Shown here piece after piece: positions 51,872-60,203 of a DNA stretch of 64,000 nt; the stretch's first letter is position 1, and each line of letters begins with the position of its first letter. Below the pieces are notes generated by a model. That model searched no databases and was not told the origin of the DNA. It worked only from the letters and a program-made list of their open reading frames with translations. Position numbers and translations under genes: made by a program. This stretch comes from Catalinimonas alkaloidigena (lineage in GTDB: Bacteria > Bacteroidota > Bacteroidia > Cytophagales > Flexibacteraceae). Location: NCBI RefSeq assembly GCF_900100765.1, contig NZ_FNFO01000003.1:595348-659347 (forward strand). The letters are read 5' to 3'.

Positions 51872-53656
51872 TCAGGCGGCTTCTTCCGTCGTGAGTTGCT
51901 TGTCGTACAACTCTTTGTACACGCCCCCCGCCGCCAACAGGGTATCGTGCGTACCCTGCTCCACTACTTTTCCCTCGTCCAAGACCAGAATCCGGTCCGC
52001 CAGCTTGGCCGACGACACCCGGTGTGAGATGATGACCGTCGTCCGGTTTTCCATAATTCCTTTCAACCTGCCTAAAATCCGGTTTTCCGTTTTCGTATCT
52101 ACGGCCGACAGTGAGTCGTCCAGAATCAGGATGTTCGGATCGCGGACCAGGGCGCGCGCAATCGACACGCGCTGTTTTTGTCCGCCCGACAGGGTAATGC
52201 CGCGCTCTCCGACTTTTGTGCTGAACCCTTCCGGGAAGTCAATCACGTTGTGATACAGATCAGCGTCTTCGGCGGCCTGAACGACGCGGTCGTCGGAGAC
52301 ACCCTGCAACCCGAACGTGATGTTGTTGCGAATGGTATCAGAAAACAGAAAGACGTCCTGCGGCACGTACCCGATCTGCCCCCGCAGCGAATGCAGGTTG
52401 TAGTCGCGTACGTCCACCTCATCGATGGTGACATTTCCGCCCGTCGGGTCGTACATGCGGCAAATCAGGTTGGCTACGGTGCTTTTGCCTGATCCGGTGG
52501 TGCCCAGAATGGCGATCGATTCCCCCGGTTTTACTTCGAACGACACGTGGTCCAGCGCCTTGATGCCCGAGTCGGGATAAACGAAGCTTACCTGATCGAA
52601 TACGATTTTGCCGTGAATGTCTTTCGACAATTCTTTGCGCGACACGATGTCGGTCTTTACGTCCAGAAATTCGTTGATCCGCTGCTGCGAGGCAGCCGCC
52701 CGCTGAATCAGACTGGCGGTCCAGCCCAGGGACGCGACCGGCCAGGTGAGCATGTTCACATAGATGACAAACTCGGCGATGATGCCGACCGTGATTTTCC
52801 CGGCCATAACCTGCAAGCCGCCAATGTAAACCGTCAGGATCGTGCTCAGCCCAATCAGCGCCAGCATCAGCGGGAAGAAGAGGGAATCGACCCGCACCAG
52901 CCGCATGGACTTGTAGCGGTAATCGTTGCTTTCTTTTTCGAACTGCGCGAGCGAATCGCCTTCGCGTGTAAATGCCTTCAGCACCCGAATGCCCGAAAAC
53001 GCTTCCTGCACAAAGGTGGACAGGTTGGACAGGCTACGCTGGATCTCTTCCGAACGCTTGTTGATGATGTTGTTAACAAAATAGATGCTTACGGACAGCA
53101 CCGGCAGCGGCAACAGCACGTAGAGCGACAACTCGGCGTTTACGCTGAACATGTAGCTGATCACCAAGGCAAACAGCGCAATCAGGTTGATGCCGTACAT
53201 AATGGCGGGGCCTACGTACATCCGCACGCGGCTGACGTCTTCCGAAATGCGGGCCATCAGGTCGCCGGTGTTGTGACGCCGGTAGAAACTCAGGGGCAGT
53301 GACTGGTAGTGCTCGTAGATTTCGTTCTTCTGATCGTATTCGATATGCCGCGACATCACGATGATGGTCTGCCGCGTAAAAAACAGAAAGACACCGCGCA
53401 ACAGCGCCATGCCCACAATCAAGATACCGTAGAAAAGAATCTTGTCGAGGAAGATGTCGTAAAAAGCCTCTTGCAGCTCGAAGCCTTCGTACGTGCGGTA
53501 GATGTCGATCGTCTCTTTGATGAGATCAAACGCCTGCCGTACGACCTGCGCCGGCACCACCGCAAATACGTTGGAGATGATGATAAATATAGTCCCCCAG
53601 ATCAGATGAGACTTGTATTTATAGAAGTAATGGTTGATTCGACGTAGTGCTTTCAC
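51872..53656 (-). CDS. ABC exporter half, BmrC/YheI-like (degenerate Walker B)
   Basis: A 594-residue exporter half with six TM helices and one nucleotide-binding domain. Walker A is GTTGSGKST, the signature is a perfect LSGGQKQRVSIARAL, but Walker B reads ILILDDSLSAVD: the catalytic Glu is Asp. That and the wording of the region match the BmrC/YheI/TM287 side of heterodimeric exporters. It would form one consensus and one degenerate ATP site with the 49483-51249 protein. The two genes are separated by the ArsR gene. Confidence 0.92.
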   Translation of the reverse strand: MKALRRINHYFYKYKSHLIWGTIFIIISNVFAVVPAQVVRQAFDLIKETIDIYRTYEGFELQEAFYDIFLDKILFYGILIVGMALLRGVFLFFTRQTIIVMSRHIEYDQKNEIYEHYQSLPLSFYRRHNTGDLMARISEDVSRVRMYVGPAIMYGINLIALFALVISYMFSVNAELSLYVLLPLPVLSVSIYFVNNIINKRSEEIQRSLSNLSTFVQEAFSGIRVLKAFTREGDSLAQFEKESNDYRYKSMRLVRVDSLFFPLMLALIGLSTILTVYIGGLQVMAGKITVGIIAEFVIYVNMLTWPVASLGWTASLIQRAAASQQRINEFLDVKTDIVSRKELSKDIHGKIVFDQVSFVYPDSGIKALDHVSFEVKPGESIAILGTTGSGKSTVANLICRMYDPTGGNVTIDEVDVRDYNLHSLRGQIGYVPQDVFLFSDTIRNNITFGLQGVSDDRVVQAAEDADLYHNVIDFPEGFSTKVGERGITLSGGQKQRVSIARALVRDPNILILDDSLSAVDTKTENRILGRLKGIMENRTTVIISHRVSSAKLADRILVLDEGKVVEQGTHDTLLAAGGVYKELYDKQLTTEEAA

Positions 53657-53726
53657 AGAGTAAATGTTTCATACCCTCCTCATAAACCACAACCCGGGGG
53701 CATAGTTCGGAAAGGCGAAAATAAAG

Positions 53727-53734
53727 TAAGTTTG
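53727..53734 (+). promoter_or_regulatory. -7 element upstream of leucine dehydrogenase gene
   Basis: TAAGTTTG, an exact TAnnTTTG match 73 bp before the ATG. The only -33 candidate, TTCG at 53706-53709, is poor, so the promoter call rests on the -7 box. Confidence 0.45.
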
Positions 53735-53807
53735 CAGCCACGACAGGCCGATTTTTCAAGTATACGGTCTGACGCTACACCAACCCACAACCCCACCCCC
53801 AATTTTT

Positions 53808-54923
53808 ATGGTAGAAACCAAAGAAACCGGTTCCGTGGCGAACTCCGCTGCGGCGGCGACGTCGCTGTTCGGAGAGATTGCTAAATACGAACACGAGCAA
53901 GTCGTGTTTTGCTATGACCCCGCAACGGGTCTGAAAGCCATCATCGGCATTCATAATACTGTGCTGGGCCCTGCCCTGGGTGGCACGCGCATGTGGAACT
54001 ACGCTACCGAGGCCGAGGCGGTCCGCGATGTGCTGCGGCTCTCGCGCGGCATGACCTATAAAAATGCCGTCGCCGGCTTGAATCATGGTGGTGGAAAAGC
54101 GGTCATTCTTGGTGACCCACGCCAGGGCAAATCGGAGGCGCTGCTGCGTCGGTTCGGCAAATTTATTCAAAGTCTGAACGGAAAGTACATAACAGCCGAA
54201 GATGTTGGCATGTCGACCCGCGACATTGAGTACGTAGCGATGGAAACACGCTGGGCCTCGGGCCGGCCGGAAGGCGACGGCGGCAGTGGCGATCCTTCGC
54301 CGGTAACTGCCTACGGGACCTGGATGGGCATGAAAGCAGCGGCGGCCAAAGCCTTCGGAAGCGACAGCCTGGCCGGGCGACGCATTTCGGTGCAGGGGGC
54401 CGGCAGTGTGGGCAGTCACCTGATTGGCCATTTGATCAAAGAAGGCGCGATCGTTTTCGTCACCGACCTCCACGAAGATCGGCTGGAGGTAGTGGCACAG
54501 CAACACCCGATTACGGTGGTGAAACCTGACGAGATTTACGACCTGGACGTCGACATCTACGCACCTTGTGCGCTGGGCGGAACGTTGAACCACGATACCC
54601 TGCCGCGCCTGAAATGCCGGGTGGTGGCGGGAGCAGCCAACAACCAGTTGGAAAACGAAGACCTTCACGCCGATGCGTGCGCAGAACGGGGCATCCTCTA
54701 CGCCCCCGACTTTCTGATCAACGCCGGTGGTGTGGTCAACGTCGCCATGGAATTTACGGGCTACAACCGCGAGAAGGCGTACAAACACGCCGAGAAGATT
54801 TATGACACAACGCTGAGGATTTTCGAGAAGGCCGAGCGCGAAGGCATCAACACCCACCAGGCCGCCATGCGCGTCGCGCAGGAGCGTATTCAGCAAATGG
54901 CGCAGCTCAACGCACGTTTATAA
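53808..54923 (+). CDS. Leucine (Glu/Leu/Phe/Val) dehydrogenase
   Basis: A 371-residue NAD-dependent amino-acid dehydrogenase of the branched-chain type. Substrate-binding GPALGGTRMW, catalytic Lys in LNHGGGKAVILGDP, and the Rossmann segment RISVQGAGSVGSHLIGHL followed by Asp in VTDLHEDR. It deaminates leucine or valine to the keto acid. The N-terminal 20 residues (VETKETGSVANSAAAATSLF) are an extra tail. Monocistronic as far as seen. Confidence 0.94.
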   Translation: MVETKETGSVANSAAAATSLFGEIAKYEHEQVVFCYDPATGLKAIIGIHNTVLGPALGGTRMWNYATEAEAVRDVLRLSRGMTYKNAVAGLNHGGGKAVILGDPRQGKSEALLRRFGKFIQSLNGKYITAEDVGMSTRDIEYVAMETRWASGRPEGDGGSGDPSPVTAYGTWMGMKAAAAKAFGSDSLAGRRISVQGAGSVGSHLIGHLIKEGAIVFVTDLHEDRLEVVAQQHPITVVKPDEIYDLDVDIYAPCALGGTLNHDTLPRLKCRVVAGAANNQLENEDLHADACAERGILYAPDFLINAGGVVNVAMEFTGYNREKAYKHAEKIYDTTLRIFEKAEREGINTHQAAMRVAQERIQQMAQLNARL

Positions 54924-55041
54924 CGCAAGATTGCCGCTCACCACAACGTAACCGGGAAAAAGCGCGTAAGCAGAAGAGAACTGACGAAATACCTTATATT
55001 TAACTCAGTAGTAGCTCTGAACCAATCTCCTAGCTCTGAAT

Positions 55042-55509
55042 ATGTACAAATTCTTCAAACTGGATAGCCTTCTGGAAAACCTCACGGGGTACATAGAAGC
55101 ACGCATCGAACTTTTGCGACTCACGGCCATCGAAAAGGCGGAGGCTACTAGTGACAAAGTATCCGAGTCGGGTGGCACTGCCATCTTTTTTGCCATTGTC
55201 GCGTTTCTCGGATTGTTTCTGTTCGTCTTTCTCAACATTGCCACCGCTACCACACTTAACCATGCGCTGAACAGTACCTTCTGGGGGTACTGGATCGTCA
55301 CCGGCTTTTATCTACTTATTATAATCATCTTGCTTCTGGCCAAGAAATCGATCATCGGTTCCTTCAAGAATACCATCAAAGCCCAACTCGATCCAGCGAT
55401 TGCTAAGCTGCGCAAAAGCCCCCCCAGCCAGAATGGGCAGGCCGCGCATATGGAAATTAAAAACGGAGTTATCCAAGAAACTGTAATCGATCATGAGCCA
55501 ACCGTCTAA
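55042..55509 (+). CDS. Phage-holin-family (YqjE-like) membrane protein
   Basis: A 155-residue protein: an amphipathic N-terminal helix (LDSLLENLTGYIEARIELLR), two TM helices (about 48-72 and 80-108) and a hydrophilic tail. This is the Phage_holin_3_6/YqjE family, common in Bacteroidota chromosomes and not evidence for a prophage. It overlaps the next gene by 17 bp. Confidence 0.86.
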   Translation: MYKFFKLDSLLENLTGYIEARIELLRLTAIEKAEATSDKVSESGGTAIFFAIVAFLGLFLFVFLNIATATTLNHALNSTFWGYWIVTGFYLLIIIILLLAKKSIIGSFKNTIKAQLDPAIAKLRKSPPSQNGQAAHMEIKNGVIQETVIDHEPTV

Positions 55510-55969
55510 ATCCTCGTTTTTCGCAAACGACCAGGAAGCACGCAACTATTATCAACGACGCCAGGAGCGTTACCAGCAAGCCCTTTCCGACGACTTGTTT
55601 TTCATCAAAAGCGATGCGAAAAAGTCGGCCAAGCGAGGGGCTATGGTCGCGGCCGGCGTGTTGGGCGGCCTCTACCTTCTTAAGAAAGTCGCTACCCGCA
55701 ACCGCCACAAAGTAAAAGTGCGCGAGCGCGTCATTGTTCGCGAAGTACCGTCGATCATCAAAGAAACTCCATCTTCGTCGGGGAGTGGTAATGCCGTCTA
55801 CCTGCCGCTGGTTTCGGTGCTACTGGGTGTATTAGCTTCCGCTACTGTCTCGCTGTTCCGCGATCAAATCCTTAACTTGCTTGACAATCGGAAGAACAAA
55901 GACAAGGACTCAGTACATGAAGGAGACAAACCTACCCTCCGTATATTCTCGTCTGCTTCGGGATCATAA
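55493..55969 (+). CDS. Two-TM hypothetical protein linked to GGGPS
   Basis: A 158-residue protein with a soluble basic N-terminal helix rich in Arg/Lys/Gln, one short TM (about 50-66), a KVRERVIVREVPS strand-like linker and a second TM (about 103-125). I do not recognise a family. It overlaps the preceding holin-like gene by 17 bp and the following GGGPS gene by 53 bp in another frame, so coordinated translation is likely. Confidence 0.75.
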   Translation: MSQPSKSSFFANDQEARNYYQRRQERYQQALSDDLFFIKSDAKKSAKRGAMVAAGVLGGLYLLKKVATRNRHKVKVRERVIVREVPSIIKETPSSSGSGNAVYLPLVSVLLGVLASATVSLFRDQILNLLDNRKNKDKDSVHEGDKPTLRIFSSASGS

Positions 55970-56696
55970 GCGCGGCTACAAAGCCGTTGCGGTTCTGGTC
56001 GATCCCGACAAAACCACAGAAGATCAATGCGATGAGCTGCTCACCAATGCGCTGCTGCATCGCATTGATTATTTCTTTGTAGGGGGGAGCCTGATCACCA
56101 CTGACCACATTCATCTGCTGGTGGAGCGGCTGCGAAAGCAAGATTCGATTCCGGTTCTGCTGTTTCCGGGCAGCAACCTGCACATCGACCCCAAGGCCGA
56201 TGCCATTCTGCTCCTGTCACTGATTTCCGGACGCAACCCTGAATTGCTGATCGGGCAACACGTGGCCGCGGCGCCCATTTTGCGCCGCAGTGCTCTGGAA
56301 GTGATTCCCACAGGCTATCTGCTGATCGATGGCGGTCGGCAGTCGGCGGTGCAATACATCAGCAATACCACTCCCATTCCGCACGAAAAAAATACCATTG
56401 CCGTCTGCACGGCCATGGCCGGCGAGATGCTGGGGCTAAAGTTGATTTACCTGGATGCGGGCAGTGGTGCCTTGCGGACCATTTCGCCCTCGATGATTTC
56501 GGCGGTGCGCCGTTCTATCGAAGTCCCGCTGATTGTAGGGGGGGGTATTACCGATGCCGATACGGCCCGGAAACTGCTGGAAGCGGGCGCCGACCTGGTG
56601 GTGATTGGCAACGGGATAGAAAAAAACCCCGAACTGTTGTCCGAGGTTTCCCAAAAGGTCAGGGCCATGAATGCGGCCTTAAACGTTCATGAGTGA
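55917..56696 (+). CDS. Geranylgeranylglyceryl/heptaprenylglyceryl phosphate synthase
   Basis: A 259-residue TIM-barrel prenyltransferase of the GGGPS/PcrB family, which links a polyprenyl diphosphate to sn-glycerol-1-phosphate. Conserved parts: VAVLVDPDKTTEDQ, YFFVGGSLIT, PVLLFPGSNLHIDPKADAIL, LIYLDAGSGAL and the phosphate loops VGGGITDADTARKL and VVIGNGIEKNP. Bacteroidota members are known (group II GGGPS). The ATG at 55917 is chosen because it fits the family start; it lies inside the preceding gene. The 3' end overlaps the convergent AraC gene by 18 bp. Confidence 0.92.
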   Translation: MKETNLPSVYSRLLRDHKRGYKAVAVLVDPDKTTEDQCDELLTNALLHRIDYFFVGGSLITTDHIHLLVERLRKQDSIPVLLFPGSNLHIDPKADAILLLSLISGRNPELLIGQHVAAAPILRRSALEVIPTGYLLIDGGRQSAVQYISNTTPIPHEKNTIAVCTAMAGEMLGLKLIYLDAGSGALRTISPSMISAVRRSIEVPLIVGGGITDADTARKLLEAGADLVVIGNGIEKNPELLSEVSQKVRAMNAALNVHE

Positions 56697-57602
56697 TTCG
56701 CGGCGGCGCATCTTCCCGGCCGGAATGCCAAACATCATTTTGAAGCGGCGGCAGAAGTAGGCAGTGTCTTTGTAGCCCACTTCGCGGCCGATTTCCCGGA
56801 TGCTTTTCTTGGTGGTGCGCAGCATGTGAACGGCTTTTTCCATCCGCTGGTACTCGATATAATCCTGCGGGTTGATCCCGGTCAGCATCTTGAAGTACTG
56901 TCCCACATAATCTTCCGATACGTTGGCTACGCTGGCGAGTACCTTGTTCGATAGGTCGCCACCGATTTCGTCTTTGATGTACGCAAAGATGTTCAGCAGG
57001 CGCGGGTCTTTGAAGTACGTGCTGTTGGTCGCCAGCTGCTCTACAAACAGGCGATGCACCAGAATGTAGCGAATGGTCTCGATGACGATTTTCTCCGTAT
57101 TGTTGAGAATGATGCGGCCTTTGCCCGGTACTTCGTTCATCTCTTCCACGATCAGCTCATCGACCAGGTGACGCAGTTTCTCGCTCTTGATGACAAACGG
57201 CGGGATATCGAGCGACGCAAAAAAGTTAACCGTATCGAATACTTTGGCTTCGAAGGTTACCGTGCTGAAGTTCTCCTCGTCCAGCTCCGACGGAGCAATC
57301 GACTTGTTGACTTCGTAGTAACGGTCTTTGTTTCCGATATACGTTTCGTAGTTCACCTTCGGAGGATTTCCCCCACCGTACGTGACGCTCGCCATCTTAC
57401 CACCGGGGATAAACAGGATCTCGCCTTCTTCCAGCGTCTCCACCTCTTCTGTACCAAAAGAGATTTTCCCCTTGTTCAGGAGGATGATTGTATTCTCGAT
57501 GTCGTAAAAGTTAGTCAGGGCGACCGGCTTCAGCATTCGTACGTTACGTGCTTTTACGTACTTCACCCCGAGCGACTCGATTATTTTATTGTAATCTTCC
57601 AT
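56679..57602 (-). CDS. AraC-family transcriptional regulator
   Basis: A 307-residue regulator. The N-terminal half is a cupin-like sensor domain (TIILLNKGKISFGTEEVETL, ILFIPGGKMASVTYG). The C-terminal two helix-turn-helix units are VLASVANVSEDYVGQYFKML and IREIGREVGYKDTAYFCRRF, followed by MFGIPAGKMRRRE. Its target is unknown; neighbours are GGGPS (convergent) and acyl-CoA dehydrogenase (upstream, same strand, separate). Confidence 0.93.
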   Translation of the reverse strand: MEDYNKIIESLGVKYVKARNVRMLKPVALTNFYDIENTIILLNKGKISFGTEEVETLEEGEILFIPGGKMASVTYGGGNPPKVNYETYIGNKDRYYEVNKSIAPSELDEENFSTVTFEAKVFDTVNFFASLDIPPFVIKSEKLRHLVDELIVEEMNEVPGKGRIILNNTEKIVIETIRYILVHRLFVEQLATNSTYFKDPRLLNIFAYIKDEIGGDLSNKVLASVANVSEDYVGQYFKMLTGINPQDYIEYQRMEKAVHMLRTTKKSIREIGREVGYKDTAYFCRRFKMMFGIPAGKMRRRESLMNV

Positions 57603-57651
57603 TGCGAGTATAGATAAGGTTTAAAGGGGAATACTTTTTTATTACAATACG

Positions 57652-57659
57652 CAAAGATA
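57652..57659 (-). promoter_or_regulatory. -7 element of the AraC-type regulator gene
   Basis: On the minus strand this reads TATCTTTG, an exact TAnnTTTG match about 50 bp before the start codon. The -33 box is not clear. Confidence 0.45.
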
Positions 57660-57749
57660 AAAAAAATCGATTAGTAGTTAGGCCAAGTCGCAAAAATTGC
57701 TTGCCAGCAACCTATTAATGCGGACCATTGTTCGATTAAGGTAGAGTTC

Positions 57750-58889
57750 TCAATCGAGGATTTCCCGGGAAATTACAATCTTTTGAATCTCGGAAGTACC
57801 TTCATAGATCTGCGTAATTTTTGCATCGCGCATCAAACGCTCCACATGGTACTCTTTTACGTAGCCATACCCGCCGTGTACCTGCACTGCTTCGGTGGTG
57901 ACCTGCATGGCTACTTTCGAGGCAAACAGCTTTGCCATGGCGCTTTCTTTCGAGAAAGGTTTCTTCTGATCTTTCAGTACCGCCGCCTGCAAACAAAGCA
58001 ACCGGGCCGCATCGATTTCGGTAGCCATATCGGCCAACTTGAACTGAATGGCCTGATGCTCGGCAATGGCTTTCCCGAATGCTTTCCGCTCTTTTGCGTA
58101 ACTGAGGGCTAGTTCGTATGCGCCTGAGGCGATGCCTAACGCCTGCGCAGCAATGCCGATTCGACCGCCGTTGAGGGTACTCATGGCGAATTTGAAACCA
58201 AAGCCTTCATCGCCGATCCGGTTTTCCTTGGGCACCTTCACATCCGAAAACATCAGCGAATGTGTATCGGACGCGCGAATGCCCATCTTGTTTTCTTTGG
58301 GCCCGACCGTAAAGCCTTCCATGCCTTTTTCAACAATCAACGCGTTGATGCCTTTGTGCTTCAGTTCCGGAGTGGTTTGCGCCATGACCAGATAGACCGA
58401 AGCGCTCCCGCCGTTGGTGATCCAATTTTTGGTCCCGTTCAGCAGGTAATGGTCGCCCTTATCCACCGCGGTTGTGCGCTGCGAAGTAGCGTCTGAACCC
58501 GCTTCGGGCTCCGACAGACAGAAGGCACCGATGATTTCGCCTTTGGCCAGGGGGACCAGGTATTTTTGCTTTTGTGCTTCGGTACCGTACTTCTCCAGAC
58601 CCCAGCAAACGAGCGAATTATTGACCGACATCACCACCGACGCCGACGCATCAACTTTGGAGATTTCTTCCATCGCCAGCACATACGAAATGGTATCGAG
58701 TCCGCTACCGCCGTAGGCCGGGTCCGTCATCATGCCCAGGAAGCCCAGTTCGCCCATCTTCTTGATTTGCTCGGCCGGAAACTGTTGTTTCTCGTCACGC
58801 TCTATAACCCCGGGCTTCAATTCATTTTGTGCAAAATCGCGAGCTGCGTCTCGAACAGCCAGCTGCTCTTCGGTGAATTCAAATCTCAT
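57750..58889 (-). CDS. Acyl-CoA dehydrogenase (short/medium-chain type)
   Basis: A 379-residue flavoprotein for the first beta-oxidation step, passing electrons to ETF. Motifs: GAFCLSEPEAGSDATSQ (FAD/substrate), YLLNGTKNWITNGG, and the C-terminal MRDAKITQIYEGTSEIQK with the catalytic Glu in the position found in short-chain and bacterial acyl-CoA dehydrogenases. Length is canonical. Together with fadD elsewhere it supports fatty-acid oxidation. Confidence 0.95.
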   Translation of the reverse strand: MRFEFTEEQLAVRDAARDFAQNELKPGVIERDEKQQFPAEQIKKMGELGFLGMMTDPAYGGSGLDTISYVLAMEEISKVDASASVVMSVNNSLVCWGLEKYGTEAQKQKYLVPLAKGEIIGAFCLSEPEAGSDATSQRTTAVDKGDHYLLNGTKNWITNGGSASVYLVMAQTTPELKHKGINALIVEKGMEGFTVGPKENKMGIRASDTHSLMFSDVKVPKENRIGDEGFGFKFAMSTLNGGRIGIAAQALGIASGAYELALSYAKERKAFGKAIAEHQAIQFKLADMATEIDAARLLCLQAAVLKDQKKPFSKESAMAKLFASKVAMQVTTEAVQVHGGYGYVKEYHVERLMRDAKITQIYEGTSEIQKIVISREILD

Positions 58890-58980
58890 AGGTGGCTTGT
58901 TTTTGAAAGAGGTTGCAATAAAAATAGAGAGGCAGCTGTTTTACGCCTCAAAACTAGGACTTTTTTCCGATTAAGCCTCA

Positions 58981-59011
58981 AAAAAAAAGCGGGAAATTTC
59001 CTCCCGCTTTT
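58981..59011 (-). terminator. Terminator of the panC-to-YugP minus-strand gene run
   Basis: AAAAGCGGGA (58985-58994) pairs with TCCCGCTTTT (59002-59011). Reading the minus strand, T8 follows the stem (58981-58988). It lies 30 bp after the stop of the metallopeptidase gene at 59042. Confidence 0.88.
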
Positions 59012-59041
59012 CAAAAGCATGTGCTTCAGGCTTGAAAGTTG

Positions 59042-59722
59042 TTAATCTCGGCGGCCGCCTAACAACGAAGCATAGTACAAAAGCGTAGCCAGTGAACTCA
59101 ACGCCGCGACTACGTACGTCATGGCAGCCCACCGGAGCGCGCCTTTCGACAGGGTATATTCCTGGCTCGTGACCACACCGCGGTCGTGAATCCAGGCCAG
59201 GGCACGTTTGCTGGCATCGAACTCCACAGGCAACGTGATGAAGCTGAACAAGGTAGTAAGCGCAAACAAGGCGACCCCAATGGCCAGCGGCAGGGGCGTG
59301 TATTGCAACATGAAAATTCCGCCGATGATGATAAAAGGCATGAAGCGCGACGTTACCGACAACATCGGTACCATGGCAGAACGGAACTTCAGGAAGGAAT
59401 ACGCCTTTGCGTGTTGCACGGCGTGGCCACATTCGTGGGCCGCCACCGCCGCGGCGGCAGCATTCCGTCCGTAGAAAACTTCGTGGCTTAGGTTCACCGT
59501 GCGGTCGGCAGGGTTATAGTGGTCGGTCAACCGCCCCTGGACCGAGACGACCCGTACGTTGGTGATGCCATGATCACGCAACATCTTTTCGGCAATTTCC
59601 TGCCCGCTCAGGTTAGAGCGTAACGGCGTTTGTGCATACTGGCGGAACTTGCTTTTCAAGCGCCAGCCCACAAACCAACTCCCCAGCATGGTGAGGATAA
59701 CGATCAAATAGATTCCTGACAT
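59042..59722 (-). CDS. YugP-like zinc metallopeptidase (membrane)
   Basis: A 226-residue protein with an N-terminal TM (GIYLIVILTMLGSWFVG), the catalytic AAHECGHAVQHAKAY (HEXXH) and further TM helices (VPMLSVTSRFMPFIIIGGIFML; LFSFITLPVEFDASKRAL). This is the YugP/Zn_peptidase_2 family of membrane metalloproteases; the substrate is unknown. It is the last gene of the run starting at panC and begins 1 bp after rfaE2. Confidence 0.93.
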   Translation of the reverse strand: MSGIYLIVILTMLGSWFVGWRLKSKFRQYAQTPLRSNLSGQEIAEKMLRDHGITNVRVVSVQGRLTDHYNPADRTVNLSHEVFYGRNAAAAAVAAHECGHAVQHAKAYSFLKFRSAMVPMLSVTSRFMPFIIIGGIFMLQYTPLPLAIGVALFALTTLFSFITLPVEFDASKRALAWIHDRGVVTSQEYTLSKGALRWAAMTYVVAALSSLATLLYYASLLGGRRD

Positions 59723-59723
59723 C

Positions 59724-60203
59724 TCAGTATAATTTTTTTATGTGTTCTACCAAAAGAGAGGTAGAGTACCCTTTCACTAACGATACGGTTTCTACCCTTC
59801 CGCCGTTTTCTAAAACAAAATCTGCACCAACAATGGTATCGATTGTGTAGTCGTCGCCTTTGACCAAAATGTCAGGACATATTGTCTGAATAAGCTCCAG
59901 CGGCGTTTCCTCGTTGAATAGCACCACGGCATCTACAAAAGCCAGCGCTGCCAACAGCCGGCCGCGCGCGTATTCGTCCAGAATTGGTCGGTTAGGACCC
60001 TTTAAACGCCGGACCGATGCATCGGAGTTCACGCCCACCACCAGTCGCTCGCCTTTTGCGCGCGACTTTTCCAGGTAATCGACGTGTCCCAGGTGCACCA
60101 GATCGAAGCATCCGTTAGTGAACACTACGCTTTCGCCGGCGCGGCGCCACTCTTCTCGCTGCTGCCGGGCGGCCTCCCACGTTAAAATCTTCGACTCGGT
60201 CAT
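59724..60203 (-). CDS. rfaE2: D-glycero-beta-D-manno-heptose 1-phosphate adenylyltransferase
   Basis: A 159-residue nucleotidyltransferase making ADP-heptose for lipopolysaccharide core. It contains FTNGCFDLVHLGHVDYLEKS (the HxGH motif), VVGVNSDASVRRLKGPNRPI and LVKGDDYTIDTIVG. It has no fused kinase domain, so it corresponds to the stand-alone RfaE2 (HldC-like). Its start overlaps the stop of the flippase-like gene by 4 bp (ATGA). Confidence 0.95.
   Translation of the reverse strand: MTESKILTWEAARQQREEWRRAGESVVFTNGCFDLVHLGHVDYLEKSRAKGERLVVGVNSDASVRRLKGPNRPILDEYARGRLLAALAFVDAVVLFNEETPLELIQTICPDILVKGDDYTIDTIVGADFVLENGGRVETVSLVKGYSTSLLVEHIKKLY

Noticed and set aside
55042-55509. Prophage suggested by a holin-family protein
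   Set aside because: No other phage gene is present; YqjE-like holin-family proteins are normal chromosomal genes in this phylum.
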